Shown piece by piece: positions 1-12,865 of a stretch of 64,000 nucleotides of DNA; the first letter of the stretch is position 1, and every line of letters starts with the position of its first letter. The stretch lies in contig OZ020307.1 in assembly GCA_963971305.1 (NCBI GenBank), forward strand, positions 60,571,702-60,635,701, read 5' to 3'. The stretch comes from Arcuatula senhousia. Taxonomy: Eukaryota > Mollusca > Bivalvia > Mytilida > Mytilidae. Under the pieces are notes generated by a model that saw only the letters and a list, made by a program, of their open reading frames with translations, made no database searches and had not been told where the DNA came from. A program made the position numbers and the translations under genes.

Positions 1-913
1 TTTCTTCATAATCTCTTTACTTTAAGAACCTTAATTTTTAAGTCACCAATATATATTTATACAACATTTCAACTTAACTTACCATTTATGTGTCCAATCT
101 GATGAGAAAAGAAGTTTCGCAAACAATTTCTCATCAATTTTATTGAACCATAATATAATTTTATGCTCAAATATAAGATTTTACTAAAGTTTCATATATT
201 TTTTTTACATAAAAAATTTGCAAATGTGATCTACAATGTATATTATAATAAGAACATTTTTTTTCTTTATAATCTCTTAACTATATGAATCTTAATTTTT
301 AACTCATTTTTGGCTATGAAGACATACAGATTAAATTAGCTTGAAAAAAGACTAAATGTCCATCAAGTAGCAATCATGAATGATAATATGGGATTTGTTC
401 GGCTTTTATATTCCTTTAAAAGTACTTAAACCACATTGAAAATAAGTTGTTAAAATAATAACCTATATTAAATATGGAACAAAATCAACTAAAGTATAAT
501 AATATGACTTATGCCTTCGTCAAAATCATTTGAACTCAGCTTTGCATAATATATACCATGAAGTTGATGAGGTGTCCAAAATTTTGAGGTAAAAAAGCCT
601 TAAATTTTCATTTTGTAATTCCTTTTAAAAGGAATTGATTATTTCCTTAGAAACGCATGTAAGGTCGTTTAACTGAAAACATCCATAAGATTTTCAACTG
701 TTGTTCTTTTATTAAAAATAATTTATACATTTTTCTTTTAAATGCACCGAAACATTTGTAAGATATATCTTTCAAATCTAATCTTCAGTCCAATTTTAAT
801 CGTCCAAAATGTATCTGCGTTATTAGTCCACTAACCTTCCGAAAAATAACTTTGTAAAAACATGGCGGTTAGATGAGATGATATTTTCCAATGTGCGATG
901 TTTTGTAGTTTTT
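1..913. other. AT-rich intergenic sequence, no gene seen
   Basis: No coding signal is supported on either strand. The only structure I see is a weak direct repeat: an 'ataatctct...cttaatttttaa' phrase near position 8 recurs near 270, and a related phrase appears again near 31630. This suggests an old dispersed repeat end. Confidence 0.5.
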
Positions 914-2112
914 AGCTCACCTGGACCGAAGGTCCATGTGAGCTTATACCATCACTTGGCGTCCGTCGTCGTCGTCGTCGTCTGTCGGCGTCGTCGTCGT
1001 CGTTTGTTAACAATTTTCCAAACGTTAACTTGTCCAACACCATAAGTCCAATTGCAACCAAACTTGTTAAAGTTGTTTAGTAGCATTATGTGTACAGAAA
1101 TGCCGTTCGGATTTGTGATTCGTAAAAAAACATGGCCGCCATGGCTAAAAATAGAACATAGGGGTAAATTGCAGTTTTTTGCTAATAACTCAAAAACAGT
1201 ACCAGATATCAAACTTCTGGTTAATTAAAAGTAATCAACACCTCTAGATCTACCTGCCCAGAAATTTTCAAGAAGATCCAACAACCGATGTAGAAGTAAT
1301 TGCTCTTTTTCTGGATTTTTTCAAAATGTTGCACTTATTTAGCCCTATATCTTGAAAACTATACAGGATATTTTAAAAATTCAAATTGCACATGATTAAG
1401 CAAATCAAGATCTTCATTTCATGTAATAAGGTCAAAGCTGTAGAACAATTTCTTTTAGGAGTTATGGCCCTTAAGGCGTCAAAATTTACCATTTTCATTA
1501 CTTTTCCCCTGAATTTCAAAAATTAACTTGTCTGACACCATACATTCAACGTCAGCCAAACTTGGCACACTTGTTTAATAACATAAATGCTACAATTCTA
1601 TCGTTCGGTTTTTTGATTCGTCAAACATTATGACCACCATGGCTAAAAATAGAACATAGGGGTAAATTGCAGTTTTATGCTTATTACTCAAAAATAGTTA
1701 CAGATATCAAAATTCTGATGGGAGACAAAAGTGATTAACCTGCTCTGAAATTTTCAAGAAGATCCAACAATCGACATAGGAGTTATTGCCCTTTTTCTGG
1801 AGTTTTTCAAAATTTTGCACTTATTTAGCCCTATATCTTGAAAACTATACAAGATATTTCAAAAATTTAAATTGCATATAATTGAGCACATCATGATCTA
1901 CATTTCATGTAAATAGGTCAAAGCTGTACGACCATTTCTTTTTTAAGTTATTATCCTTAAAACAACAAAATTTACCCTTTTCCCTAATTTTTGCAAAATT
2001 TGCACTAATTAAGCCCAATATTTAAATCGCATATGGTTAAGCACAATAATATCTACAAATATATGTATCTGTGTAGTTCAGGTGAGCGATTCAGGCTCTT
2101 GGGAGCCTCTTG
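914..2112 (+). mobile_element. Hairpin-(CGT)n element, family A, copy 1
   Basis: The left end is a hairpin: agctcac and tggacc pair across GAA with ggtcca and gtgagct. A (GTC/CGT)n microsatellite follows at 961-1005. The interior has two diverged copies of a ~500-bp unit; the phrase 'aaaatagaacataggggtaa' recurs near 1146 and 1646. The right end is a second short hairpin (gaggctc...gggagcctc). An inverted copy with the same ends lies at 34591-36080. No protein is encoded, so it is a non-autonomous repeat of unknown mechanism. Confidence 0.65.
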
Positions 2113-2275
2113 ATTAGAGACATAACATTACTCAGCAGAAATAGCATATTGAAAAACAAAACACAACCAATGATATTGTGAAATGAAAATTAACCGATCT
2201 GAATACAGATTTATAAAAAAACAATACCAAAATCGGACATATAACGGATAATATAGTTATGCTGTATATCGATAT

Positions 2276-2830
2276 TTTAGAAAGTTTGTTTCATATTTAG
2301 ATCTACATCTCGAAAAAAAACTTTCACGGAAAACTTTCAACAAAACTCTACGACAAACTAGATGATTTCAACTTTCCGATTGTCAACTTTCTCTTTTTGT
2401 GCACCAACATTCCGTCCGCTCCAGCTTATGGAGGTTACGTATCACAATTGATTATTTGTTTCTCCAAGCTTTCGGAAATAACATCAATTCTCTTGCCAGA
2501 GCGTCACGTTTGACACAAAACATTGTTAACACATGGTTATTGTGCTCTTCGGTTGCTGTCTTCACTCAAAAAAGTGTACACCATACACTCACTGACAAAT
2601 ATGGGATTTCTATCTCACAGATAAGTGCAAATGTTGGTTTGTCTTCCTTCACCGGAATTGACACACTGAATTTTTCTATAACAGACAGGAACCGATTACT
2701 CATTTGGAGCACCTGAGTTCACTTTTGGTATGACGAGTTTGCGTTTTGATATCTGTTCTGTTTATATGTGATTTGTTCATGTTTTGGCAATGAAATGCCC
2801 GATTGGTGCCTCTTTGATTCTTAGAATAAG
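2276..2830 (+). pseudogene. Naiad/Penelope-like RT fragment (thumb region plus 3' tail)
   Basis: This is a 5'-truncated, frameshifted copy of the C-terminal part of a Penelope-like reverse transcriptase. The recognisable conceptual phrases are [35 protein letters not shown] and [16 protein letters not shown]. The lineage-typical 3' tail follows, containing 'gagcacctgagttcac' and ending near 'ttggtgcctctttgattctt'. Other copies in this window share the same tail. It lacks the catalytic YIDD motif and cannot encode an active enzyme. Confidence 0.75.
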
Positions 2831-3494
2831 TTTGAAAATAAAGATATTGTTAACATTGTATACTAATGGAAAAAATAAACTGTGCATCACATTGAAAAAT
2901 CACGAATTCAAAATTTTATTTAGTATCTTATACATTTTATCGCAAAAGTATTGCAAAATAATTTTTCTCAAGATCTGGACAAAAAATTTCATTTTTAGAC
3001 CCCTAAAAGATGTTTTGTTTGCAGTTTGAAATCAGGTAGTGTCAATTTGAAATTCACAAATCACACTTTGGAAACAATGCACATTTTTGAAATTAAGTTT
3101 TCTCAGCTGATTTTCCCCAAAAAAGTTTCTCCTTTTAGCGGTTTAAAGTTTACAGTTTAAATTTTGAGTGAAAATCTTTTTTTATTTTTTTATTTTTGGG
3201 TTAAAAAAGTGATTATGGAATCTCAGAAACTGGAATTATTTTTTTTTTCGGATTTTTACCCAAAAATGATTTGCATGGTCCACTCGACATTCAGTGAAAA
3301 TTTCAGTTCGATAACTGTATTTTTTACAATTTTTTGATCAGGAGAAATATGGGTACTATTGATTTCCAATAGACATGCGCAGTTTCTCTTTTCCATGAGT
3401 ATATATCCATCATCAGTGTAAAGATATCAAATGTTGCTTATGTTACAATGTAATTATGTTTGTCCAAACAGTCTATTCTAAAAAAAATATCAAA
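2831..3494. other. AT-rich stretch, no gene seen
   Basis: The stretch has long T-runs and no coding pattern, splice-bounded exon or clear repeat boundary. Confidence 0.5.
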
Positions 3495-4170
3495 GTAGAT
3501 AAGTCTAATAAAAGTATCAAAAAGCTGCCGAATAGGAATGATCAATCTCATATACCAAAGAAAAAAGACAAAACAAAGCAAATATATCTCATAAAAATTG
3601 ACGATCGCAACATGCTTCGATTTTTTTGCAGGTTCTAAAAACTGGTGGGTCCTACCAGGGTTTCTGGCACCTAAACTTCTTCTTCCGTTGCCATCTTATA
3701 GCAAAAAACCACAACACTTAACACAGTTGCGAGGAAATAATATGGAAAATAAGTTGATAGGTTTAGTAGAACAAATTTCCATATGACATAGTTTTGAATT
3801 TAGATTTGATATCGACTAAAAAAACTTGTTAAGAAACTGTGTGAGTCGTGTTTTCCTGTCACAGTAGTCCAAAAACCGATCAGAGATAACTAGGTGTCGG
3901 ATAAAAAAATCTATGAAAAATTTGCACAAGCATATAGAGCAACTTGTGAAATAAATATCCTCTTGCTAATGATTTATTTAAGTATTTTTTTTCATATTCA
4001 TGACATTTGAAAAAAAACCAATAATTTAAAAATTGAAATCATCTCATTTGTCATATTTTTTTTGTTCTCTGATGACCATCCCGTCTCAAATCTAAAATGT
4101 AAATCAAAGCAAAGGCGTGAAGCAAGTTGATTCGGTCGTTTCTTTAATCTCTATCTCTGCATGAGGGATA
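3495..4170 (-). pseudogene. Degenerate Naiad (tail family 2) 3' fragment
   Basis: The sequence lines up by eye with the better-preserved - strand copy at 33655-34565. It has the same order of landmarks: a 'gatcaatctcat' tail, a 'ggtgggt...ccagg' block, 'gtgtcggataaaaaaat', and an 'cgtgaagcaagttgattcgg' block corresponding to the RT thumb. It is heavily mutated, with no open frame longer than about 60 codons. Confidence 0.6.
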
Positions 4171-4887
4171 ATTTTATACAAATTTAGGAATCCATTTAAC
4201 GAACAAAGCATTTAGTCTATCAGCTAGCTCCAGAAAAAATTGATGCTGCATGATACCCATGTAGACCGCATTTTTATTTCATAAATCGAAGATTTCATGT
4301 ATATAGATTGTTTTTCCGTTTGTTGTAGTCCGAAAAATTGCGCGGAAAATAGTACAACAAGCGGCCCTTTTGGGGCACTGTACGACTGGAAAATAAACCT
4401 ATCTAAACTTAAATTGAGCAATACTTCTTAGTTCTTCACAAAAATATTATATTGAGCTTTTGATTTTTTTCTTAAGACTTCAAACATAACTAAACATGTT
4501 GAAAATCGTCGAAAGGACTGTATAGAATAGTCGAAACAAAGGGAAATAACTCTAAAAGTAAAAAAATAAGCTTTTAAATTTTTTATCATTAAATTTTCTG
4601 CTTTAAATATTGTTAAACTTTAATATATAATATATTAGAATCGTTACTTATCATCCAAAGAACTACATTCATTCAAGTAGACAGAAAATTCTGCACTGGA
4701 GAATTTTAAAATGACAAAAATCCGTCATAGGCCATTTTTAGCAATCCGTCTAGATCGTGGTCAATATCTTTCACTTTAGTTCTTTTTTTAAGTTTATTTT
4801 GTAAATTTCGTTAATAAGATCTCATTTTTAAAGTATTATTACTGTGCTTTAGCTATATCATGCTGATGTGTAAGATCTGATCGCCTA
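4171..4887. other. No gene seen
   Basis: AT-rich sequence without supported features on either strand. Confidence 0.5.
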
Positions 4888-5400
4888 AAATAAAGGTAAT
4901 AACAAAACTACAGACCTTGGAGGATCAATCTCAATGTCCAAGACAAGACATAACTGAGAAATTGAAAATTGCAAAGGTTCTGACTTGGTATAGGCATTTC
5001 AAAAGAAATTATAAGTTGAACCATGCTTTATGGCACCAAAACTTCCCTTTCCATTGCGATCTTAAGGTCCGGTAGTAACACGAAACTCAACACGGTTGTA
5101 AGACATGATGGGGACGGAAATGTTGGATAATAAAGGTAATAACAAAACTACCGAACTTGGAGAATCAATCTCAAATGTTCATAAGACTAGACAAAACAAG
5201 GAAGACATACCGGAAAAATTGAAGACCGCAATGGTCCTGACTTGGTACAGGCATTTCAAAAGAAATGGTGGGTTAAACCAGGTTTTAAGGCGCGCCAAAC
5301 CTCCCTCTTTTTAAGGCGCGCCAAAACTCCCTCTCCCATTGCGGTCTTTGGGTCCGGTAGTTACACAAAACACAACAGGTTTGTGATGACAGATCAGGGA
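4888..5400 (-). repeat. Two tandem solo tails of Naiad family 2
   Basis: Two successive copies (4888-5110 and 5130-5400) start with 'aataaaggtaataacaaaac', the 3' terminus of family-2 Naiad elements read from the opposite strand. Both carry the 'ctgacttggta' and 'ccattgcg' blocks and neither has RT sequence. The second copy contains a ~31-bp internal duplication with two 'ggcgcgcc' palindromes, at 5289-5296 and 5315-5322. Confidence 0.65.
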
Positions 5401-6282
5401 TGCTAGGGTGATCATCTAAATATCAAGAATCATGTTTTTGCGATTGTTTTAGAATCTAGAAATCATATATCCGATATCGATACGCATAATACTAGTATTA
5501 TTGAAAAATATAAGCACAGAACAAAAATGAAAAGGTTTCTTTCCTCGCATTGAAGATGGTGCCATCCCTTTTCAAACCTATCAGGCAAATTATTGCTTTC
5601 CTGTGATATTTTTTTAATTACCAGTGGTACAAACGGTAAATCTTGTAAATGATGATAGTGCATAACATTTTCGGATTCGTTCATTCCTTTTGGTTTTTGA
5701 CTTTCAAATGCTGCCGATGAGAGGTTACACCTTGTTATGCATGATAAAGCATAACCAAATTTACTGTTTTATATCCGTTTTGGTAGTGTAATAGGAGAGC
5801 AACCCTACATTGCTTAATTCAGAGATACTAAAAATATGAAAAGCCATGCAAAATACATGTATAAATGATTTTTGTGCACTTAGGCAAGGTTACTAAATAA
5901 TAAAGACAAAATTTTGACAAAATGAACCCTGCCTTATTCTTTTGCCACGGTTGAATTAAACAGTGACTTTCCAATGTTATGTTTCAAAAATATGGAACAT
6001 TTAGGTATGCTTTTGTTCCTATTATTAAAGTATAAGTATATACATGCTGTCTATTCACAACAAAACAGGAAAAGCCGCCCTTTGAAATTCATAATCATTA
6101 CAGGCCTCCTATAAATGTTCTCATATTACCGACAATGACCGATATAAAGTTGGAAAAAAGAAATGTGACTGTCTAATAGAATTATACATTAGATAGAAGT
6201 ACTTTAAGGAGACTTGTGTTTATCTATAAAGCATGTATGTTCTTGGTGTTCTACAGTAACTAAGCCTTTTTCATTTTCTTTC
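5401..6282. other. No gene seen
   Basis: AT-rich, unassigned sequence with short spurious frames only. Confidence 0.5.
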
Positions 6283-6960
6283 TTATAGCCCCCGCTTGAA
6301 AAGTGGTGGTATATAATGATAGGGGTGTTTGTCTGTGTGTCCATCCTTTCATTACACATCAGGGTTTCCATCTCGTATTCGCAACTCCTCTTAAACCCAA
6401 CCACTTGATGGATTTTCATGAAACTATTGAACAATCTTTATGAAATTATGTGCACCTCTTATTTCAAAAATTGATCAAAATGATTTTGGAGGTTTTCCAT
6501 ATCAAACATGGACTTGGCTGTTTGACTACATCTTATCCGCAGTTTCTCCTAAATTTCGTGATAGATTCGTGAAATTTTCACAAATCTGTAAGACATTAAG
6601 CAGATGTGCACCTACATGTATTTGAAAATGTGATCAGAATGATTGTTTTTATGTTTCATAGCAAAACATGGGGTAAGCTTTTTTTGACTACAGGACGGTA
6701 CCATTCTGTTATCCGCAGCTCCTCCTAAACCCTTTGGTGGATTTCATGAAACTTTCACACAAACTTTGTGACATACTGTAAATGTGCACCTCTGATTTTA
6801 CAATTTGTCAGTCAAATTGATTTTAGGGCTTCCCAAAGCAAAACATGTTACTGCACAGGGGTACCCATCCCATATCACCAACTCCTCCTAAACATCTCAA
6901 TGGATTTTCATGAAACATTCACACAAGTGTTGTAACATAACTAAGGTGTGCACCGCTTGC
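6283..6960 (+). repeat. Hairpin-type element E with ~150-bp internal repeats
   Basis: It begins with 'agcccccgcttgaaaagtgg' followed by a 'gtctgtgtgtccatcc' motif, as in the other hairpin-(CCGT)n elements here. About four diverged tandem units follow, recognised by recurrent 'cctcctaaac', 'gattttcatgaaac' and 'atgtgcacctc' phrases at roughly 150-bp spacing. It is non-coding. Confidence 0.5.
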
Positions 6961-8245
6961 TTTGATTTTTTTCAATGGATTGGAGCTTGCGGTATTAATG
7001 TGTAAGCTGCTCTTCATGGTTTTTTTAGTTAGCTTTATTTTAAGTATAGCGTTATATCTGAAAACACTAAGCAAAGCAATTAACATGTTAATTTACTTAA
7101 ACAAACCCACACATATTGATACAGCAAGAGAAATAAGAAAAGGCAATAAGCAAAGTTGATTAATTGCATATTAGAAAACTTCCTAGATACATTGTATGCA
7201 CAAGGAGAAACATAAGTTTTATACATATTTTTTTGCAAATAAGCACTCAACCAATCAAACAGAAAATTTCCATGCTTAAACACCTTTAAAGCAAACTTTC
7301 AACATTAGGACTTTATTCGTTATTTAATAAAATATTGATCTCTAATAAGCATACCTTTTAAAAAGTAACGGTTTATTATTTATGAAAAGTCAAACACACC
7401 ATAGGTAAAATAAAATCGAACGGACCAAATGAAAACGCCTTTTAATAGCAGAGGTTTGTTTAATTAACAAACCATATAAATAATACAAGGACTAAATAAG
7501 CTCTAACTTGTACAATTATATATTTTATGTCTCGAAAAGGCAACTTAGAATGTAATGTTTATTGACCTTGACCCTATTGATGTTAAAAACAGATCCGGAC
7601 CGGTGTAAGCTTAAAGTTCCGTTAAATAATTTATTGAGAAAAAATATGTTATTTTCCATTTTTTATTAATATATAACGACTTTAAAAATATGAGGTTGTA
7701 TGTATTCGATCAACCATTTCATATGCAAAGTTGTTGTGACAATAAATTTTACATATTAAAAGACGATTTTTTTTAAAAGTGAAAATGTGTGTAAATTTTT
7801 AATAAAACTGGGCCATATTTATTTAGGTCTTATAGGTATTAAACTTGTTGTAAATCTATCAAGAAAATGACGTGATTTTTTCTATACTTTTGTACATTTG
7901 ATAAATCTGTTATAATTACATATAAACAAAGAGGTAGCCGTAAAATTCACTGTCAAAAATTTGACCCTCTTGTATACAAAGATGCATGGTTTAAAACAAA
8001 TAATTTTGCACAAATTTCAGCATCTTTTAAATAAGTACAACAAACGAATTTTGAAAGATTTGATATTACACTTTGAGAAAATGCAATTAAATTTCGGTCT
8101 ACAAGGGTATCACACAAACTTTTAAATAAGACGTCTTTTCCGACTTGGCTGATAGACTAATTATATGTGATTGTTTTCCTGTGTGTAACAGCCGTAAATT
8201 TACAAGCCATACATTTACAAGGGACTTTTTTGCCTTATCAAGCCC
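6961..8245. other. No gene seen
   Basis: AT-rich stretch with no supported gene or repeat boundary. Confidence 0.5.
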
Positions 8246-8330
8246 GCGCGTGCACAAAAGTAGGAAATATGGCCATATCAACACCTCGCGTGCACAAAAG
8301 TGGGCTAATATGCCATATCAAGGTCTAGAG
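8246..8330 (+). repeat. Two-copy ~42-bp tandem repeat
   Basis: The phrase 'gcgtgcacaaaagt' followed by 'aatatg(g)ccatatcaa' occurs twice in succession. Confidence 0.6.
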
Positions 8331-8421
8331 TCTCACTTTGAAATTTGATATTACAGTATATTTATATCGTCTGCTATTTATTTTTATGTAAATTATGAAA
8401 ATGTATGATAAAAATAATATG

Positions 8422-8513
8422 ACACAGGGTTTTCAATATCAGGTCACATATCATTCCTCGACCCATATTAGGTCTCGGAATGATATGAGTCTTGATATGG
8501 AAAACCCTGTGTA
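8422..8513. repeat. Imperfect ~36-bp-arm palindrome
   Basis: The left arm starts 'acacagggttttcaatatca' and the right arm ends 'tatggaaaaccctgtgt'. The arms pair with a few mismatches around a ~20-nt centre. This is a candidate tiny foldback or MITE remnant. Confidence 0.65.
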
Positions 8514-9094
8514 ATAATCTATATATATTTAATGAGATATGTCGACGCCTTGTACCTTTGTATTAATTGGGAAAACTATATTGTCCATATATATCAAATT
8601 GTCTTGTTTTTTTGAGAGCAGAAAGTTTTTTAAGGTCAACAGTCATACATATATATTGACATAAGATAGAATTTACACGATGAGGGAACTCTATGTAGAT
8701 GACTTAAGCTTGGTTAGTAATATTTTGACTTTGATTTTAAGGTTTATGTTCTGGAAGCGACGTGAACTGTGTCGTTGATTCAATTTATTGTCCAGCAGGC
8801 CAAAATGACCAAGGACCGTGTTGTGATGGGTAAGAGGGCAATGGAAGGTGTTGCTCGGAAACTCGTAAATAATCATAAAGTTAATCTTTATACAGTATAT
8901 AAATGTTACACTTAACAAAATCTCTGGATATACGTTTTTGTATAAGTTATTTAGAAACTTTTCTGCGTTGATTTTTAACCAATGTTTAACAGTGAAAATA
9001 AAATCATATATAGGTTCATTTCTCTTGTTTGCATTTGTTAAATACATCTAATCAATAACATAAATTTATAAAAAAAAAATCATTAAAAACCTTT
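8514..9094. other. No gene seen
   Basis: AT-rich. The longest frame (118 codons, - strand, 8691-9047) has no recognisable domain or coding signature. Confidence 0.45.
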
Positions 9095-9832
9095 ATTAGG
9101 GCCCCGCATCAAAGATGCGGACGCCCTATAGCTTTCACTGTGTCCGTCCGTCCGTCCGTCCGTCTGTCCGTCCGTCAACAATTCTTGTGAACACTAAAAA
9201 TAAAAAACTATTAACACCACATTTCTGAAATTTTGTACAGCTACTAAGTAACATGTCATAATTTGCATATTGAAATTTCATGCAAATCGGTTAAATATTT
9301 TTGGAATAAACATCATTTTTTATCGAAAATCATAAATTTTGAGATTTGGGCTTAGTGAACACTAAAACTCAAAAACTGTTAACAATACAGTTCTGAAACT
9401 TTGTACAGCTGCTAAGTAGCATGTCAGGATTTGCATATTGAATTTTCGTGCAAATTTGTTAAATATTTTTGGAAAAAACTTCATTTTTTATCTAAAATCA
9501 CAGATTTTGAGAATTTGGATTTGTGAACACTAAACCTCAACAACTGTTATTAGTACAGTTCTGAAACTTTGCACAGCTGCTGAGTAGCATGTCATGATTT
9601 GCATATTAAAAGATTGTTCAAATCTGTTTAATATTTTTGTAAAAAAATTATAGATTTTGAGAATTGGAATTTTTGAACAATAAAACTCAAAGGCTATTAA
9701 CAATACAGCTCTGAAGTTTCATACACATTCCATGGATCATGCCTTAGTGGTTATAATCATAGTAAATATAATTTTGTAAACACTTAGATTTTTTGCCGCG
9801 GGCCCTTTCTAACTTTGTCAGTAATCTAGTTG
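9095..9832 (+). mobile_element. Hairpin-(CCGT)n element, family B, copy 1
   Basis: It starts 'agggccccgcatc', where ccgcatc pairs with gatgcgg across AAA. A (CCGT)n run follows at 9143-9175. The interior holds about three tandem ~165-bp units marked by 'cagttctgaaactttg', 'tagcatgtca' and 'tttgcatat'. It ends with 'gccgcgggccc' and 'gtaatctagttg'. A second copy in reverse lies at 11572-12139. No protein is encoded. Confidence 0.7.
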
Positions 9833-10200
9833 ATTATTCGAAAAAAATTATTAGTGAAATTCTTTGAAATAAATCTTTATGTTTTAAACAAAAAAAAAGA
9901 GAAATGTTTTAAGCCTGGGTAGTCAAATACTCACGAAATACATTCACACATATATACAAAATCACTGAAATTGGTCAGGAAATTACTTCGCAATAATCTA
10001 ACAAAAATTATTTGGTTCGCAATTGTTTCAGAAGTTGCACTTATTTTGGCACTTTACTGTTGATAATGGCACTATGTATTGCTTGTGTACTGCATGGGCT
10101 AAATATAAATTTGAATTTTCATTACCGCTATTGGTGTTTTCACTCCGATCTGAACACTTGTGTGTTAAAGAACAAATCGAAGATAAAAAAAAATGTGAAC
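9833..10200. other. No gene seen
   Basis: AT-rich, no supported feature. Confidence 0.5.
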
Positions 10201-10204
10201 CCTA

Positions 10205-10660
10205 AAAATTACCCCAAATAGTATAAAATGCCTCTGATGAGTCTTGAATAGAATGTGTGTCAAGTGTAGCAAGAATATATTGTCTGTAACTTTATTGTAT
10301 ATTTGATTTCTAACATCCGTGCTACTGGTTGGGCTTTAATTCCACAAAATTACCCAAATCCGGCATCAACAGTTCTGTGTTGTAGACAACTCCAATGTTA
10401 AGAAATTATACGTACTTTTACATATTAAAATGTCAAAACCCTGAAGTTCCCCCCACACAGGACATATGTTTGTTGATCTCAGTCATAATATGATTCCCAG
10501 TTCGGTTTTTTATTTTTATTGCTTAATGCTCTTTATATTCATATGATGTTAGATATTCTTTAAAAGAGCGCTGATGATAATTATGTAATAAGTCTTCAAA
10601 AGACAAAACCTGCATCAGACATAGCAAATTTTATTGTCTGGAAATTTGTTGCATTTTTGC
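10205..10660 (+). repeat. Degenerate hammerhead (retrozyme-like) repeat, two motif remnants
   Basis: The first remnant keeps CTGATGA at 10234-10240 and 'gtcttgaatag' but has lost the GAAA core (now 'gaatgtgtgtc'). The second keeps CTGATGA at 10571-10577, with 'gacaaaacctgcatc' and the downstream 'attgtctgg' block. The remnant cleavage positions are about 354 nt apart. The spacer has the 'acacaggacatatg' and 'cccagttcggt' blocks also seen at 59772-59900, so this is a relative of that element. Confidence 0.55.
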
Positions 10661-10971
10661 TCTGTTGATCACGAAATCTTGATTTACTTTTCGATTTACT
10701 TAAAAAGCCTAAACAACGAATAAACTTAACTTGTTTTGCATTACTATGTTAAGATCATTTAAAACTTTATAGTTAAACGTCACATACTTATATTTTTCAA
10801 AACTCATATACTTAGGAATTCTTCTATTTACCGCTTAATTGACTTTCAAACCTCATATCACCTTTTTTCGATCTAATTAAGCATATTGGCTAAGCAACCA
10901 TTTTTGAGATAATACGACGAAAGGTTGTACACGTAGAAAATATTTATATTTTACACCTACTCGTAATTACA
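10661..10971. other. No gene seen
   Basis: AT-rich, no supported feature. Confidence 0.5.
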
Positions 10972-11571
10972 AATAAAGGTAATAACAAAACTACCACACT
11001 TAAATGATCAATCTCATAGTCCAGAGTAAAACGACAAAAACGAATCAGTCATACCGGAGAATTGGTGGATCAAAATGGTCCTGACTTGGTACAGGCATTC
11101 CAAACGAAATGGTGGGTTAAACCAGGATTTATGGCGCCAAACCCCTCTCTTCCATTGCGATCTTAGGATCCGGTAATGACCATAGAACACAACATAGTTG
11201 TGAGACACAATAGGGATATTGAGGTGATCATCTCAGTACAGCAGACCAGTCAAACACTAATTAAAACAATTAACCACCATAATTTTTAACTCAATTTTGA
11301 ACTTTTCTACTAGTGGCTGATAACGAAGAAAGAATTTTTTTAGGGATCGTATGAAACTTATTTTCTTATAGCTCTGCTCCATAAGTCGGTCACGAAGAAA
11401 TCAGTGTCTGATCAAACAATCTGTGAAATGTGTGCAAGCTCTTGCATATCGAATAAGTTGTGAAATATAAACACCATATTCTTGGGAAGTAGGTATATTG
11501 CTCTGTAGATTAGGAAAATTAATAATTTGAAAATTAAAATCGTCTCTTTTATCGTACGTGAATCCATACAC

Positions 11572-12139
11572 CAAACTAGATTACTGACAAAGTCAGAAAG
11601 GGCCCCGCGGCAAAACATCTAAGTGTTTTAAAAATTATTAACTATGATAAGGCATGATCCATGGAATGTGTATGAAACTTCAGAGCTGTATTGTTAATAG
11701 CCTTTGAGTTTCATTGTTCAAAAATTCCAGTTCTCAAATCTGTGGGTTTTTTTTCTCCAAAGAATATTAAACATATTTGCACGAAATTTAATATGCAAAT
11801 CATGACATGCTACTTAGCAGCCGTGCAAAGTTTCAGAACTGTACTGTTAACAGTAGTTGAGTTTTATTGTTCAAAAATTCCAATTCTCAAAATCTGTGAT
11901 TTTCGATAAAAAATGTAGTTTTTTACAAAAATATTTCACATTTTTCCATGAAATTTTAATATGCAAATTATGACATGCTACTTAGTAGCTGTACAAAATT
12001 ACAGAACTGTATTATTAACAGTTTTTGAGTTTTAGTGTTCACAATAATTGTTGACGGACGGACAGACTGACGGACGGACAGACGGACAGACAAAGTGAAA
12101 ACTATAGGGCGTCCGCATCTTCGATGCGGGGCCTAATGA
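11572..12139 (-). mobile_element. Hairpin-(CCGT)n element, family B, copy 2
   Basis: This is the reverse complement of the 9095-9832 element, with the same 'aactagattactgac' and 'ggccccgc' ends, tandem ~165-bp interior and (GGAC)n run at 12053-12090. It sits inside the RT of a Naiad copy, so it moved after that copy was laid down. Confidence 0.7.
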
Positions 12140-12652
12140 AGTGTTATTGACAGAAAGGACATCATCAATATATCTGAATGTAAGATTAAATGACCTTGCA
12201 TCTTTCATCTTCTCGTTCTTTACGAGTCCCTGAAGAAATTCAGTCTCGTAAGAGTATAAAAACAAATCCGCGAGGAGAGGGGCATAGTTTGTGCCTATTG
12301 GAATGCCGATTTGTTGTTGAAAAATCTCTCCTCCGAAGGTGACAAATATGTTGTCAATGAGGAAATCAAGCATACTGCAAACTTGTTCCAGTGTGTAACA
12401 AATTTTATCTTTGAAAGATGTTTTGGAAAAGGATGTTATAACCCAAAACAACTAAATTCCTAGAGTTTGAAAAGTCTTTTTTCTAGAAGTTTTTTTTTCA
12501 GGCGACATTTTAGTTTTTCGTGTGGCAAGGTTGAAAAAGCGAACGTTTTCAAAGAGTGAACCTCAGAAAATTATCTAGATTTAAAATGATCTAACAAATC
12601 TTTTGAGTTCTTCAAAATCCACATATGGTTGATTCAACTACGATTATAAATA

Positions 12653-12865
12653 GTGCCGCAGTATGCTTGTTGACCTGTCTTCCAGAATTCCGACCAGTAC
12701 CTCCCCGTGGTGGAAGACGGGCCCTGCATCCATCGATAACAAAGGATACTATGGAGCAGCTAACACTGGCGGTGGTGTGTCATGGGCTGGACGACCCATG
12801 GCACATAGCGAGTCTTAAGAGGTTTTACTGCTATAGTCGATGCAGAGTGGCATTCCCCTAGTCAC
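12653..12865. mobile_element. ~205-bp insertion with probable target duplication
   Basis: The insert interrupts the Naiad RT. The host phrase 'cgattataaata' at ~12640-12651 is repeated as 'cgactataaata' at ~12864-12875, consistent with a ~12-bp target-site duplication. The insert is unusually GC-rich for this window (for example 'cagtacctccccgtggtgga'), is not AT-tailed, and I do not recognise it. A 78-codon frame reads through it on the + strand. Confidence 0.5.

Noticed and set aside
952..1212. - strand 86-codon frame with an Arg/Thr run
   Set aside because: Arises from the (CGT)n microsatellite of a hairpin element.
8691..9047. 118-codon - strand frame
   Set aside because: AT-rich, Asn/Lys/Ile/Leu-biased, no domain; typical of random AT-rich DNA.
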